This document shows, piece by piece, positions 9,805 through 17,097 of a stretch of 64,000 nucleotides of DNA. Position 1 is the stretch's first letter; the number at the start of each line of letters is the position of its first letter. The stretch spans positions 27,400 through 91,399 of the forward strand of contig WSYE01000016.1 of the NCBI GenBank assembly GCA_009773665.1, read 5' to 3'. This DNA is from Desulfovibrionaceae bacterium (GTDB taxonomy: Bacteria; Desulfobacterota; Desulfovibrionia; Desulfovibrionales; Desulfovibrionaceae). The notes under the pieces were generated by a model. That model saw only the letters and a program-made list of their open reading frames with translations. It searched no databases and was not told the origin of the DNA. A program made the position numbers and the translations under genes.

Positions 9805-10998
9805 ATGAAGACACCTGAAGTGGGAGACAAGAATAAGATCTTCCACAAGGGACAGGTCATCTACAAAGAGGGCCAGTCCAGCAACGAAGCCTACATCATA
9901 AAGCAAGGCGCCATTGGGCTCTATCGTCTCTCCGGCAACAAGCGCGTCAACCTGGGAATACTCCGTCCCGGACAAATTTTCGGCGAGATGGGCGTCATCA
10001 GCGAAGAGAAGCGCACCGCTTCCGCCGAGGCCCTGGAATATACCGAAGTCATCGTGCTGGACCAGAACCTCCTGCACACCCTGCTGCTCAAAAGCCCCCG
10101 CCCGGTCCAGATCATCACCTCCTACCTGGTGGAGCGCGTACGCGCGCTGAACGCCCGCGTGGCGGATCGGCCCTGTTCCAACACCTTCGCCTCGGTGTGC
10201 AGCGTGATGCTCCTGGCCTGGCGCGCCGCCACTAAGTCCACACCCAAGAGCGAGGCCGCGCAGATTTCCACGGTGGAGCTCTCCAAGACCATCAAGGAAA
10301 TCCTCCTGGTGTCCCAGGTGGAGATCGACGAGATTTTCGAAAAGCTGGCCAAGGTGCACGTCATCGACATCGTGGACATCAAGGGCAGCTACTACCGCAA
10401 GGACCCGCTGCTTGGCACCATGAAGAAGTCCAGCGACTTCGTGAAGGAGCGCCTGCTCACCATCCCCGACGCCGACCGCTTCGCGCGCGTGTCCAAGAAC
10501 ATGGCCAAGGATCAGCAGGACATCTGCGGCACTGACCTGGAATTCATCGACCTGCACGAGTTCGCCAAGGAGATCCAGGCCCAGCCCGACGTCATCCTCA
10601 AGAAGCTGGCCTACGCAGAGATCCCCGAGAGCTCCTTCTTTTTCCATAAGGCGTCCATCATGTCCTACGCCGCGCAGAAAGGCCCCGAGTTCTTCCAGCG
10701 CGCCAAACGCCCGCGCCTGAAGATCGAGGATCTGCAATCCGTGGACGACATCACCGCCGTGGACAACACCACGCTGGAGGAGGCCCTCTCCAAGCTGGGC
10801 TTCTACAAGGTCTCGGTGCTTGCATCCCTGGCGGGTGAAGAGGCCCGCAACAAGATTTACGGCAACCTCTCCAAGAAGATCGCCGCAGTGGTCAAGGAAG
10901 AGGTCGCGAGGATGGACGGCCTGGATTCCGGCGAGGCGGCCGACATCGAAGAGGAACTGCTGAACATGATCAAAACCATGAAGGGGATTGCCGGGTGA
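9805..10998 (+). CDS. Cyclic-nucleotide-binding-domain protein with FliG-like C terminus
   Basis: 397 residues from ATG 9805; GGAGAG five bases upstream favours it over TTG 9787. Residues about 10-120 are a Crp-type cyclic-nucleotide-binding barrel (IFHKGQVIYKEGQSSNEAYI ... LRPGQIFGEMGVISEEKRTASA). This is followed by a helical stretch where a Crp DNA-binding domain would be expected (ISTVELSKTIKEILLVSQVEI); I see no convincing recognition helix. The last 80 residues (EEARNKIYGNLSKKIAAVV... and the helix after it) resemble the C-terminal torque-generating domain of the flagellar switch protein FliG; this is my reading, not a database result. It is coupled to motA: the GTG of motA overlaps its TGA. 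A role in nucleotide-responsive control of the stator is inferred. Confidence 0.8.
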   Translation: MKTPEVGDKNKIFHKGQVIYKEGQSSNEAYIIKQGAIGLYRLSGNKRVNLGILRPGQIFGEMGVISEEKRTASAEALEYTEVIVLDQNLLHTLLLKSPRPVQIITSYLVERVRALNARVADRPCSNTFASVCSVMLLAWRAATKSTPKSEAAQISTVELSKTIKEILLVSQVEIDEIFEKLAKVHVIDIVDIKGSYYRKDPLLGTMKKSSDFVKERLLTIPDADRFARVSKNMAKDQQDICGTDLEFIDLHEFAKEIQAQPDVILKKLAYAEIPESSFFFHKASIMSYAAQKGPEFFQRAKRPRLKIEDLQSVDDITAVDNTTLEEALSKLGFYKVSVLASLAGEEARNKIYGNLSKKIAAVVKEEVARMDGLDSGEAADIEEELLNMIKTMKGIAG

Positions 10999-11774
10999 AC
11001 GTCGCCACGGTCATCGGTTTCGTTGCAGGCGTCATCATCCTGGGCACGGCCACGTATTTCGCCACGGACTCCGTGCGGGTGTTCATCAACCTGCCTGGCC
11101 TGGCCATCGTGCTGGGCGGCACCCTGGCCTCCACCTTCATCTGCTTCCCCCTGAAGGAAGTAACGCGCGTTTTCACCATCTTCCTCACGGCTCTGAAGCG
11201 CGAGGAATTGCCCATCGGCAACTACATCGAGTCCATCGTGCAGATAGCCCGCGAGGCCTCCGCGCGCGGCAAGGTGCACCTGGAGAGGGCGCTGCCCGGC
11301 ATCGAGAACGAATTCCTGCAGAACGCCCTGCAAATGCTGGTGGACGGCTATTCGCGCGACGAAATCAAGGAAATCCTGGAGACGCGCATCGAACAGACCT
11401 ACCAGCAGGAGATCTCCTCGGCAGGCATCTACCGCACCATGGCCAAGCTCTCGCCCGCTTACGGGCTCATCGGCACGCTCATCGGCTTCATCGGCCTGAT
11501 GCAGGCCATGGGCGGAGGCGGGCTCGGGGCGCTGGGCCAGCACATGGCCGTGGCCCTGACCACCACGCTCTACGGCATCCTGCTCTCCAACCTGATCTTT
11601 CTGCCCATCGCCGTGAAGGTGGAGAAGCGCATCGAGGAGCGGGTGCTGCTCATGTGCGTCATCCGCGACGGCGTGCTCTTCATCAAGGACAAGGCCCCCG
11701 CGCCCATCGTCTACGACAAGCTCAAGGCCTACCTGCCGCCCCGCCGCTGGGCATCCATCGGCATACGGCCCTAG
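10995..11774 (+). CDS. motA: Flagellar motor stator protein MotA
   Basis: 259 residues. Forms the proton or sodium channel of the flagellar stator with MotB in the inner membrane. Four membrane segments are seen: about 3-23, 32-52, and a pair in the C-terminal half (SPAYGLIGTLIGFIGLMQAM and TTTLYGILLSNLIFLPIAVKV). The family motif with the conserved Pro residues (LSPAYGLIGTLIG) and the cytoplasmic loop carrying charged residues (KREELPIGNYIESIVQIAREA) are present. It starts at GTG 10995, overlapping the TGA of the upstream gene (GTGA), so translation is coupled. motB begins nine bases after its stop. Confidence 0.95.
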   Translation: MNVATVIGFVAGVIILGTATYFATDSVRVFINLPGLAIVLGGTLASTFICFPLKEVTRVFTIFLTALKREELPIGNYIESIVQIAREASARGKVHLERALPGIENEFLQNALQMLVDGYSRDEIKEILETRIEQTYQQEISSAGIYRTMAKLSPAYGLIGTLIGFIGLMQAMGGGGLGALGQHMAVALTTTLYGILLSNLIFLPIAVKVEKRIEERVLLMCVIRDGVLFIKDKAPAPIVYDKLKAYLPPRRWASIGIRP

Positions 11775-11783
11775 AGCGCCGCC

Positions 11784-12650
11784 ATGCTCAAGCTCTCGCA
11801 ACTGCGCGGCAGGATAAAAGACGAAGACGAGGGGACGTGGTTCGTCTCGCTTGCGGACCTGCTGACCGTGTTGCTGTGCTTTTTCGTGCTGATGCTGTCG
11901 GTATCCAGCGTGGACCAGGAGCGCTACAAAAAGGTGGCGCAGTCCATGGAAGACGCCATGAAGACCGAAAAGGCCAAGCGAGAGCAGGCCCAGGCCCAGA
12001 TCAAGGCACAGGGCAAGCGGCTCGGGTCATCCCTGGGTGACGAGCTTCCCGCCGGGCCGGGCGGACAGGTTTATCCCGTGCTGCCGCCGTCCTTGCCGCC
12101 GCAGGTCTACCAGAGCGCTCCCTCGGGACAGGCCGGGCTCACCGCCCAGACCGGCCCCGGCCTTGGCGACCAGTCCGGACAGGCCACGCGCCCCAAATCG
12201 CTTGAAGAGATCGGCGCGGAACTGGGCATGCGCTTCGCCCAGGACCCGGCAGGCGTGCAGATCGAAAAACGCGAGGGTGGCTTCGCCATCACCCTCAAGG
12301 GCGCGGTGCTCTTCGACAGGGCCAGCGCCGAGCTTACCCCCTCCTCCATCCCCTACCTCGACTCCATTGCGGCCTCGCTGCGCAGCACCCCCTACAAGGT
12401 GACCGTGGAAGGCCATACCGACAACCTCCCGATCCAGTCGCTCATCTATCCGTCCAACTGGGAACTTTCCGGCGCGCGGGCCTCGCGCGTGGCCCGCTAC
12501 CTGATCGACCACGGCGTGGCCAAGGACCGCCTGCACGTGGCAGGATTCGCCGACACCCGCCCCGTGGCCCCCAACGACTCCGCCCAGGGCCAGCCCCTGG
12601 CGGAAAACCAGGCCCGCAACCGCCGCGTGGTCATACTGATAAACCCTTGA
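11784..12650 (+). CDS. motB: Flagellar motor stator protein MotB (OmpA-type)
   Basis: 288 residues. Anchors the stator to peptidoglycan. The single membrane helix (about 20-42) carries the essential ion-binding Asp in VSLADLLTVLLCFFVLMLS (D25). A linker rich in Gln, Pro and Gly (about 85-140) follows. The OmpA-like peptidoglycan-binding domain occupies about 165-288 (VEGHTDNLPI, NWELSGARASRVARYLI, NRRVVILI). All key motifs are intact. Ends in TTGA, where the next gene probably starts. Confidence 0.95.
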   Translation: MLKLSQLRGRIKDEDEGTWFVSLADLLTVLLCFFVLMLSVSSVDQERYKKVAQSMEDAMKTEKAKREQAQAQIKAQGKRLGSSLGDELPAGPGGQVYPVLPPSLPPQVYQSAPSGQAGLTAQTGPGLGDQSGQATRPKSLEEIGAELGMRFAQDPAGVQIEKREGGFAITLKGAVLFDRASAELTPSSIPYLDSIAASLRSTPYKVTVEGHTDNLPIQSLIYPSNWELSGARASRVARYLIDHGVAKDRLHVAGFADTRPVAPNDSAQGQPLAENQARNRRVVILINP

Positions 12651-13465
12651 CCAACGAAAGCGACACCCTGGACTGCGGCCGCGACGAGTCCTCCCACAAG
12701 CTCAAGGGAATCTTCTCGTCTCCTGCCATGCCCGGCGAAGAGCCTGATCCGGCCATCCCCAAGCGCTTTTGGTTCGCCAGGGAACTGGGCGAAGGGCTCA
12801 TCAGCATCCAGCTACTGGACGAGCACGGCCTGCCCACCCCCAAGCAGCACAGCATGCAGAAGGACCCCTTCCTCCAGGATTTCACCCTGGAGCCGGACTT
12901 GGGCTACCGCCTGCTGACCCAGCGGGTGCTCACCGGAGACTATTTCCGCAAGCAGGGCATGAACCTGGAAGCCAAGATCGAGTACCAGAAGGTGCTGCGC
13001 ATCGACGAGGAGAACATCCGGGGCAACTTCGGGCTGGGATTGACCTATCTGGCGCTCAACCAGCTGGAGAAGGGCCGCTACGCCTTCGAGAAGCTGGTCA
13101 GCATGGACGAGGCCTTCTCCGCCGAGCACAAGCACCTGTTCAACGACTTCGGCATCGCGCTTCGCAAGAAGGGGCTCTTCGACGAGGCCCTGGCCTTCTA
13201 CAACCGCGCCCGCGCGCTGTGCTCCAACGACGAAAACCTGCTCCTGAACATCGCCCGCGCCTGGTATGAAAAGGGCGACACCGAGAACGCCTACCGTGGG
13301 CTCGGCGACTGCATCGAACTCAATCCCGATTTCCGCGAGGCCCTGGCCTTTCTGGCCTACCTGCGCAAGCACCGCATCTTCCCCCACGACAAGGAGCTGC
13401 GCGCCCACTTCGACCGCGAGGCCCTGAAGCGTAGCGAGCTGGGGTCGCTGCTGGACGGGGCCTAG
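12647..13465 (+). CDS. TPR-repeat protein of the mot operon
   Basis: 272 residues if it starts at TTG 12647, which overlaps the motB stop. An ATG at 12731 is the alternative. The N-terminal 85 residues have no recognisable fold. From about 95 there are tetratricopeptide repeats (DYFRKQGMNLEAKIEYQKVL; NFGLGLTYLALNQLEKGRYAF; NDFGIALRKKGLFDEALAFYNRA; NIARAWYEKGDTENAYRGL). No signal peptide, so cytoplasmic. Coupling to motAB suggests a scaffold or regulator of motility (inference). TPR content is clear; the exact role is not known. Confidence 0.85.
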   Translation: MTNESDTLDCGRDESSHKLKGIFSSPAMPGEEPDPAIPKRFWFARELGEGLISIQLLDEHGLPTPKQHSMQKDPFLQDFTLEPDLGYRLLTQRVLTGDYFRKQGMNLEAKIEYQKVLRIDEENIRGNFGLGLTYLALNQLEKGRYAFEKLVSMDEAFSAEHKHLFNDFGIALRKKGLFDEALAFYNRARALCSNDENLLLNIARAWYEKGDTENAYRGLGDCIELNPDFREALAFLAYLRKHRIFPHDKELRAHFDREALKRSELGSLLDGA

Positions 13466-13573
13466 CACGTCGTTCTCAAAATACGTCACACTGCACAGAA
13501 CCCTAAGCCACGAGAACAATTGCGTTTGTCTGTTATAAACATAAGGGACATGCACAATTCGCAGTAGGAGTAC
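13466..13573 (+). repeat. Diverged copy D of AT-rich multi-hairpin element
   Basis: Begins directly after the TPR gene stop. It contains GTCGTTCTCAAAATACG at the left and a matching GAGAAC near 13511, then a weakly paired AT-rich second half. The order of blocks (GTTCTC, GAGAAC, TTGCGTTTG, AACAT, CGCAG) parallels the element at 36561-36668. Weaker than the other copies. Confidence 0.4.
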
Positions 13574-13606
13574 GCCTCCGGCGGCCAAAGGGCTGCGCCC
13601 TTTGGA
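13574..13606 (+). repeat. GC-rich hairpin tail repeat, copy 1
   Basis: Unit GCCTCCGGCGGCC followed by the palindrome AAAGGGCTGCGCCCTTT. Located about 110 bases after the stop of the TPR gene. Member of the family described under findings. Confidence 0.75.
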
Positions 13607-13843
13607 ATCCGCAATTTTCCCAGCTTGCTACTGGATCACCCTTCTGTACGGGTGGCTGTGGGCGATGAATATTGCAAGAGGCTCAAAGAGTACTGTTGTT
13701 TCACGGACGCGACCTATCCGACGCGTGACGTGTCGTCGCGACGCCTGAACTCCCGATAATTCTTGTTCCGGCTGGCTGTCCAGGCTATCTGATGACCATC
13801 GCCCCGCGTCCGGGGACGTTCCATCAGACGCCAAGGAGCCGCC

Positions 13844-14470
13844 ATGTCCGCCATTCTCTACATCAAGGCGTCCCCCAGGGGACCCCGCTCCCATTCCATC
13901 GCCGTGGCCGACGCCTTCCTGGAAGCCTACCAGGAGGCCAATCCGCAGTATCTGGTCACCACCCGCAACCTGTTCGAGGATGAGCTGCCCCCCTTCGACG
14001 GCCCCGCCTTGCAGGCAAAATACAACGTGATCCACGGCCTGACCCACGACCCGACGCAGTTGCGCGCCTGGCAGCAGGTAAAACGCTATGTGGACGAGTT
14101 GAAGGACTGCGCCAGGATCGTCATGGCCGTACCCATGTGGAACTTCAGCCTGCCCTACCGGCTGAAGCACTACATCGACCTGGTGGTGCAGCCAGGGTTG
14201 TCCTTCGGTGTAAACGACGAAGGCGCGTTCGGGCTGATTCCGGACAAGCCGGTGTTCATCGCCTACGCTTCAGGCGGGGCGTACCCGCCCGGCAGCGGCG
14301 CGGCGGTCATGGACCACCAAAAGCCCTACCTGGAGATGATACTTGGGTACATGGGGCTGAAGGACGTTCGCTCCGTGCGGGTGGAGGCGACGCTCTCCAG
14401 CGACGCCCAGGTGGAGGAGAGCCGCTCCGGGGCCATCGCAAAGGCGCGGGAGATGGCGCGGGAATTTTAA
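13844..14470 (+). CDS. azoR: FMN-dependent NADH-azoreductase (quinone reductase family)
   Basis: 208 residues, the normal size of AzoR. Flavodoxin-like fold: N-terminal phosphate loop (ILYIKASPRGPRSHS), the FMN-contacting MAVPMWNFSLPYRLKHYID and the YASGGAYPPGSG loop that follows. Such enzymes reduce quinones and azo compounds with NADH in the cytoplasm. ATG 13844 is preceded by AAGGAG, about 7 bases upstream. A strong terminator follows. A decayed second copy of part of this gene lies 1.3 kb downstream. Confidence 0.92.
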   Translation: MSAILYIKASPRGPRSHSIAVADAFLEAYQEANPQYLVTTRNLFEDELPPFDGPALQAKYNVIHGLTHDPTQLRAWQQVKRYVDELKDCARIVMAVPMWNFSLPYRLKHYIDLVVQPGLSFGVNDEGAFGLIPDKPVFIAYASGGAYPPGSGAAVMDHQKPYLEMILGYMGLKDVRSVRVEATLSSDAQVEESRSGAIAKAREMAREF

Positions 14471-14574
14471 GGCGACGGGTTGCCCAGGGATATCTTGGGG
14501 CGCTCCGGAACGGTGTGTCGGCGCTGGGGTTCCTGCCAGCTCAACACCCTGGATGACCCGCAGTTTGCTTCGCA

Positions 14575-14620
14575 GAGACGGGCCTCTTGAATTCTTCAGG
14601 AGGCCCGTCTCGTTATTGTT
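14575..14620 (+). terminator. Rho-independent terminator of azoR
   Basis: Perfect 12-base stem GAGACGGGCCTC / GAGGCCCGTCTC at 14575-14586 and 14600-14611, 13-base loop, followed by GTTATTGTTATTC. Confidence 0.85.
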
Positions 14621-15117
14621 ATTCTTTCAAGTGGTTGATGCTCCTTACAAAGAATATGGCAGCGCTGCATGGAGCGAGCGACTGCCTGGGACAGTGCAAG
14701 CGCCAAATGGGAGTCGTGTTGCGTATGCAGTTCGTGATACAAACTATTATTCAAGCCGACGAGCCACCGACACACTCCGAATACTTTGCGTACAATATTG
14801 CACACTTGTCCATTTATAAATTAGAATTAACGAAATATTAAATGATTATTCTGTCATACAGCTATGCAACACCATGGGGATGACGTAGATACAGGAGCAT
14901 CTCCGGACATGCATCTGCCCCAAGCTGAGAGAGCATCTGCCTATTGCAGTGATTTTTCAGGCGGTTACTTCCGGAAGCAATACGATTGCGAGGACGTCCC
15001 TGAGTGTTTTTCCAGGCTCGGGCGTCGTGAAGGAATCAGGCTGGCACCAATCCTGGCGCACGCAACGGCTGGATTCGCATTCAGCCCCAATGAATATGCG
15101 ACCCAAGGAGACATCCC
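14621..15117. other. AT-richer intergenic stretch, no gene seen
   Basis: About 500 bases with lower GC than the surroundings. Short open frames exist on both strands, but none has both a plausible ribosome-binding site and protein-like composition. Confidence 0.5.
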
Positions 15118-15294
15118 ATGAGCTCAAAGAACAATGACAAGTCCGGCGGCAACAAGAAGCAGTCCAAGGGCAACATGCAGGAAGCCGGAAGGGGGTCAGC
15201 CAAAGACTCCAAGCCGGAAGAAGCGGGAAGCAGTGACGCCGCCATGGGCAGCAGGGAGAAGAAACTGGCCAAACTGGCCCAGAGGAAGAAATAG
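15118..15294 (+). CDS. Small basic hydrophilic protein, 58 residues
   Basis: Starts at ATG 15118 with AAGGAGA six bases upstream and ends at TAG 15294, then a terminator. The product is dominated by Lys, Ser, Gly, Gln and Glu. It has no hydrophobic segment, begins MSSKNNDKSGGNKKQSKG and ends REKKLAKLAQRKK. It resembles in composition stress-type, intrinsically disordered small proteins, but I recognise no family. Good Shine-Dalgarno site, GC-rich coding and its own terminator argue that it is real. Confidence 0.65.
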   Translation: MSSKNNDKSGGNKKQSKGNMQEAGRGSAKDSKPEEAGSSDAAMGSREKKLAKLAQRKK

Positions 15295-15343
15295 CTGGCG
15301 GAAAGATCGTGGGCACTCTTCACGCCCGCCACCTGCCCATGAA

Positions 15344-15384
15344 AAACCCCGCGAGGCGATGCAAGGCCATCACGGGCGGGGTTT
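15344..15384 (+). terminator. Rho-independent terminator after the 58-residue protein gene
   Basis: Stem AAACCCCGC (15344-15352) pairs with GCGGGGTTT (15376-15384). The gene stop lies 50 bases upstream. Confidence 0.75.
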
Positions 15385-15385
15385 A

Positions 15386-15540
15386 GCAGGCCGTTGAGAA
15401 ACGCGATTCTTGCAGCCTGTTCAAAAGACGCGCTGGCAAGGCGCAGGAAAAAGCCCAGCCCGATGCGTATTTGGCATACGTGAGGGTTTGGCTGTTTCCA
15501 TGCAACGCAGCCAGCGAGGATTTTTCAACAGGCTGTTAGG
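15386..15540. mobile_element. MITE-like repeat with terminal inverted repeats
   Basis: About 155 bases without coding potential. The left end CAGGCCGTTGAGAAA is nearly the inverse of the right end TTTTTCAACAGGCTG. Internal copies of the same word (CAGCCTGTTCAAAA) occur just inside the left end. No transposase. Looks like a non-autonomous element or a stem-loop repeat. Confidence 0.55.
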
Positions 15541-15549
15541 CCTGACGCG

Positions 15550-15672
15550 TCAGCGTGAATGAGGACGACTTGTCAGTGCTCATCCCGGACAAGCCTGTGT
15601 TCATCGCCTAGGCCTCGGGCGGGGACATACCCATATCAGCACCATCCCACGGCTCCATGTTGACCCAGTGAA
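15550..15672 (+). pseudogene. Relic of a second azoR copy
   Basis: Translation reads VNEDDLSVLIPDKPVFIA, a stop, then ASGGDIPIS. This matches azoR VNDEGAFGLIPDKPVFIA-Y-ASGGAYPPGS with an in-frame stop at the Tyr codon. No start or N-terminal half is present. It is followed by a terminator almost identical to that of the intact azoR. A leftover of a tandem duplication. Confidence 0.75.
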
Positions 15673-15673
15673 A

Positions 15674-15702
15674 CGGGCTTCTTGAATACTTCAAGAGGCC
15701 CG
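15674..15702 (+). terminator. Terminator-like hairpin copied with the azoR relic
   Basis: CGGGCTTCTTGAA / TTCAAGAGGCCCG, 13-base stem with one wobble and a 3-base loop. Homologous to the azoR terminator core at 14579-14607. Confidence 0.7.
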
Positions 15703-16196
15703 CTTTGCCATCGATATTATTGGCCAATTCATAGGATCGGCGCGATGCTGAAGTGAAACGGCAAGGCAGCAAGGAGTGACCAGGCAAAGGGCAAGATTTA
15801 TGCGCCTGCTGGCATCCGTGGCCCTGCCTATATATATGAATTTTTCTCGCTGAGCACGACGACAAGAGAGTAAACATGGCGGCTAGCCTGTTGCACATGA
15901 CACAGGTGACCGAATCGAATGACATTTATTGCATATCCAACCATGCAATCACCACGTCATACAATTTCGAAAATATACAACTTAGTTTTTACTACTTTAT
16001 AATACTGACAAACAAAACCAGCTAGATGCATCCGTCGGCATTGGTTACAATGAACTGTCGAGAAACATTACATCGCTCGCCATAAAACTTCACTTTCACA
16101 ATCATTTCAGCAATCAAGGCATGGCACATTTTATGCTTTTCTATTCAAAACACCATGCGTTTGCCTTTCATATTAATAACAGCGAGGAGGCTATGT
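15703..16196. other. AT-rich upstream region of the PEP-CTERM gene
   Basis: About 490 bases, clearly AT-richer than the window. No convincing gene. It probably carries the promoter of the following gene. An AGGAGG site lies at 16185-16190. Confidence 0.5.
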
Positions 16197-16928
16197 ATGA
16201 AATCAGTATTACTTTCGTTACTCGTCACATTATTTTTGTCGACTTCTTCATGGGCAGCATTCGTTAACGGTGGATTTGAAACAGGGGACTTCACTGGTTG
16301 GACGCTGACTGGATCGGGTGCGTACTTGTCTTCAGTGATAAACAACGCCACCCCCATGCTGTTTGGCCAAACAACAAACATTGCCCCATACTACGGGAGC
16401 AATATGGCCCGTCTTCAGGATCTTGATGGATACTACCATCAAACAACTATCTCGCAATCATCAGTGCTCTCTGCTACGGATCTGACTGAAACCCTGTATG
16501 TTCGCTGGGGCGCACTTCTAATCGAACCAGAAGACGGCACGCACCCTACGGGTGCTCAGCCCGCATTTGACATCGTCATCCAGAAAAACGGAAGCCCCAT
16601 CGATTCCTTCCATGCTGATGCGCTTAATAAGCAGGGTGGTGGCTGGGCGAATTATGGCGACCTGTGGGGTACGGCCTGGTACAAGACCGACCTGTACACC
16701 TACTCCCTTTCCAACTTTAGCATAGGGGACACCATTACCGTAATGATGTCTGTCATCGACTGCGGCTGGGGCGGACACGGTGGAGCGGCATTCCTTGATG
16801 GCATCGGAACCACCCCCCTGCCCAACCCGGTCGCTGCTACTCCCGAACCCGGCACAATGATACTCATGGCCATCGGTGTGGCCGGTGCCGCATATCTCAA
16901 GCGCAGGAGAGACAGCGCCAAGGCTTAG
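16197..16928 (+). CDS. Secreted PEP-CTERM sorting-domain protein
   Basis: 243 residues from ATG 16197; AGGAGG seven bases upstream decides this start over the in-frame ATG 16155. Signal peptide MKSVLLSLLVTLFLSTSSWA. The mature part begins FVNGGFETGDFTGWT, a beginning common in PEP-CTERM proteins and suggestive of a carbohydrate-binding-like jelly-roll fold. The C terminus is a complete sorting signal: TPEPGT, a hydrophobic helix, then LKRRRD. It should be exported, processed by an exosortase and placed on the cell surface or in exopolysaccharide. No exosortase gene is in the window. The gene has lower GC than its neighbours and sits alone, which hints at transfer. Confidence 0.9.
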   Translation: MKSVLLSLLVTLFLSTSSWAAFVNGGFETGDFTGWTLTGSGAYLSSVINNATPMLFGQTTNIAPYYGSNMARLQDLDGYYHQTTISQSSVLSATDLTETLYVRWGALLIEPEDGTHPTGAQPAFDIVIQKNGSPIDSFHADALNKQGGGWANYGDLWGTAWYKTDLYTYSLSNFSIGDTITVMMSVIDCGWGGHGGAAFLDGIGTTPLPNPVAATPEPGTMILMAIGVAGAAYLKRRRDSAKA

Positions 16929-16957
16929 CGCCCAAACGCTTGCAAATCGCCCTTACT

Positions 16958-16992
16958 GCCCCGGCCTGATTCAACAGGCCGGGGCTTCGCTT
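16958..16992 (+). terminator. Rho-independent terminator of the PEP-CTERM gene
   Basis: CCCCGGCCTG / CAGGCCGGGG stem (16959-16968 with 16975-16984), 6-base loop, followed by CTTCGCTTTT. Confidence 0.85.
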
Positions 16993-17025
16993 TTGCCAGT
17001 GCAGCACAGGAATAGTGGATTATCG

Positions 17026-17057
17026 GGAAAAGCCCGGCAGGATGGCCTACCGGGCTT
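17026..17057 (-). terminator. Terminator of the receiver-TPR gene
   Basis: AAGCCCGG / CCGGGCTT inverted repeat (17030-17037, 17050-17057). On the minus strand it is followed by a short T run. Lies 40 bases after the stop of the gene. Confidence 0.75.
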
Positions 17058-17097
17058 GAGCATTCGGATCAGGGCGATTGGCGCGGCCGAACGCGCG

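Noticed and set aside
15608..15925. 105-codon open frame on the minus strand
   Set aside because: Covers the azoR relic and terminator in antisense; no ribosome-binding site.
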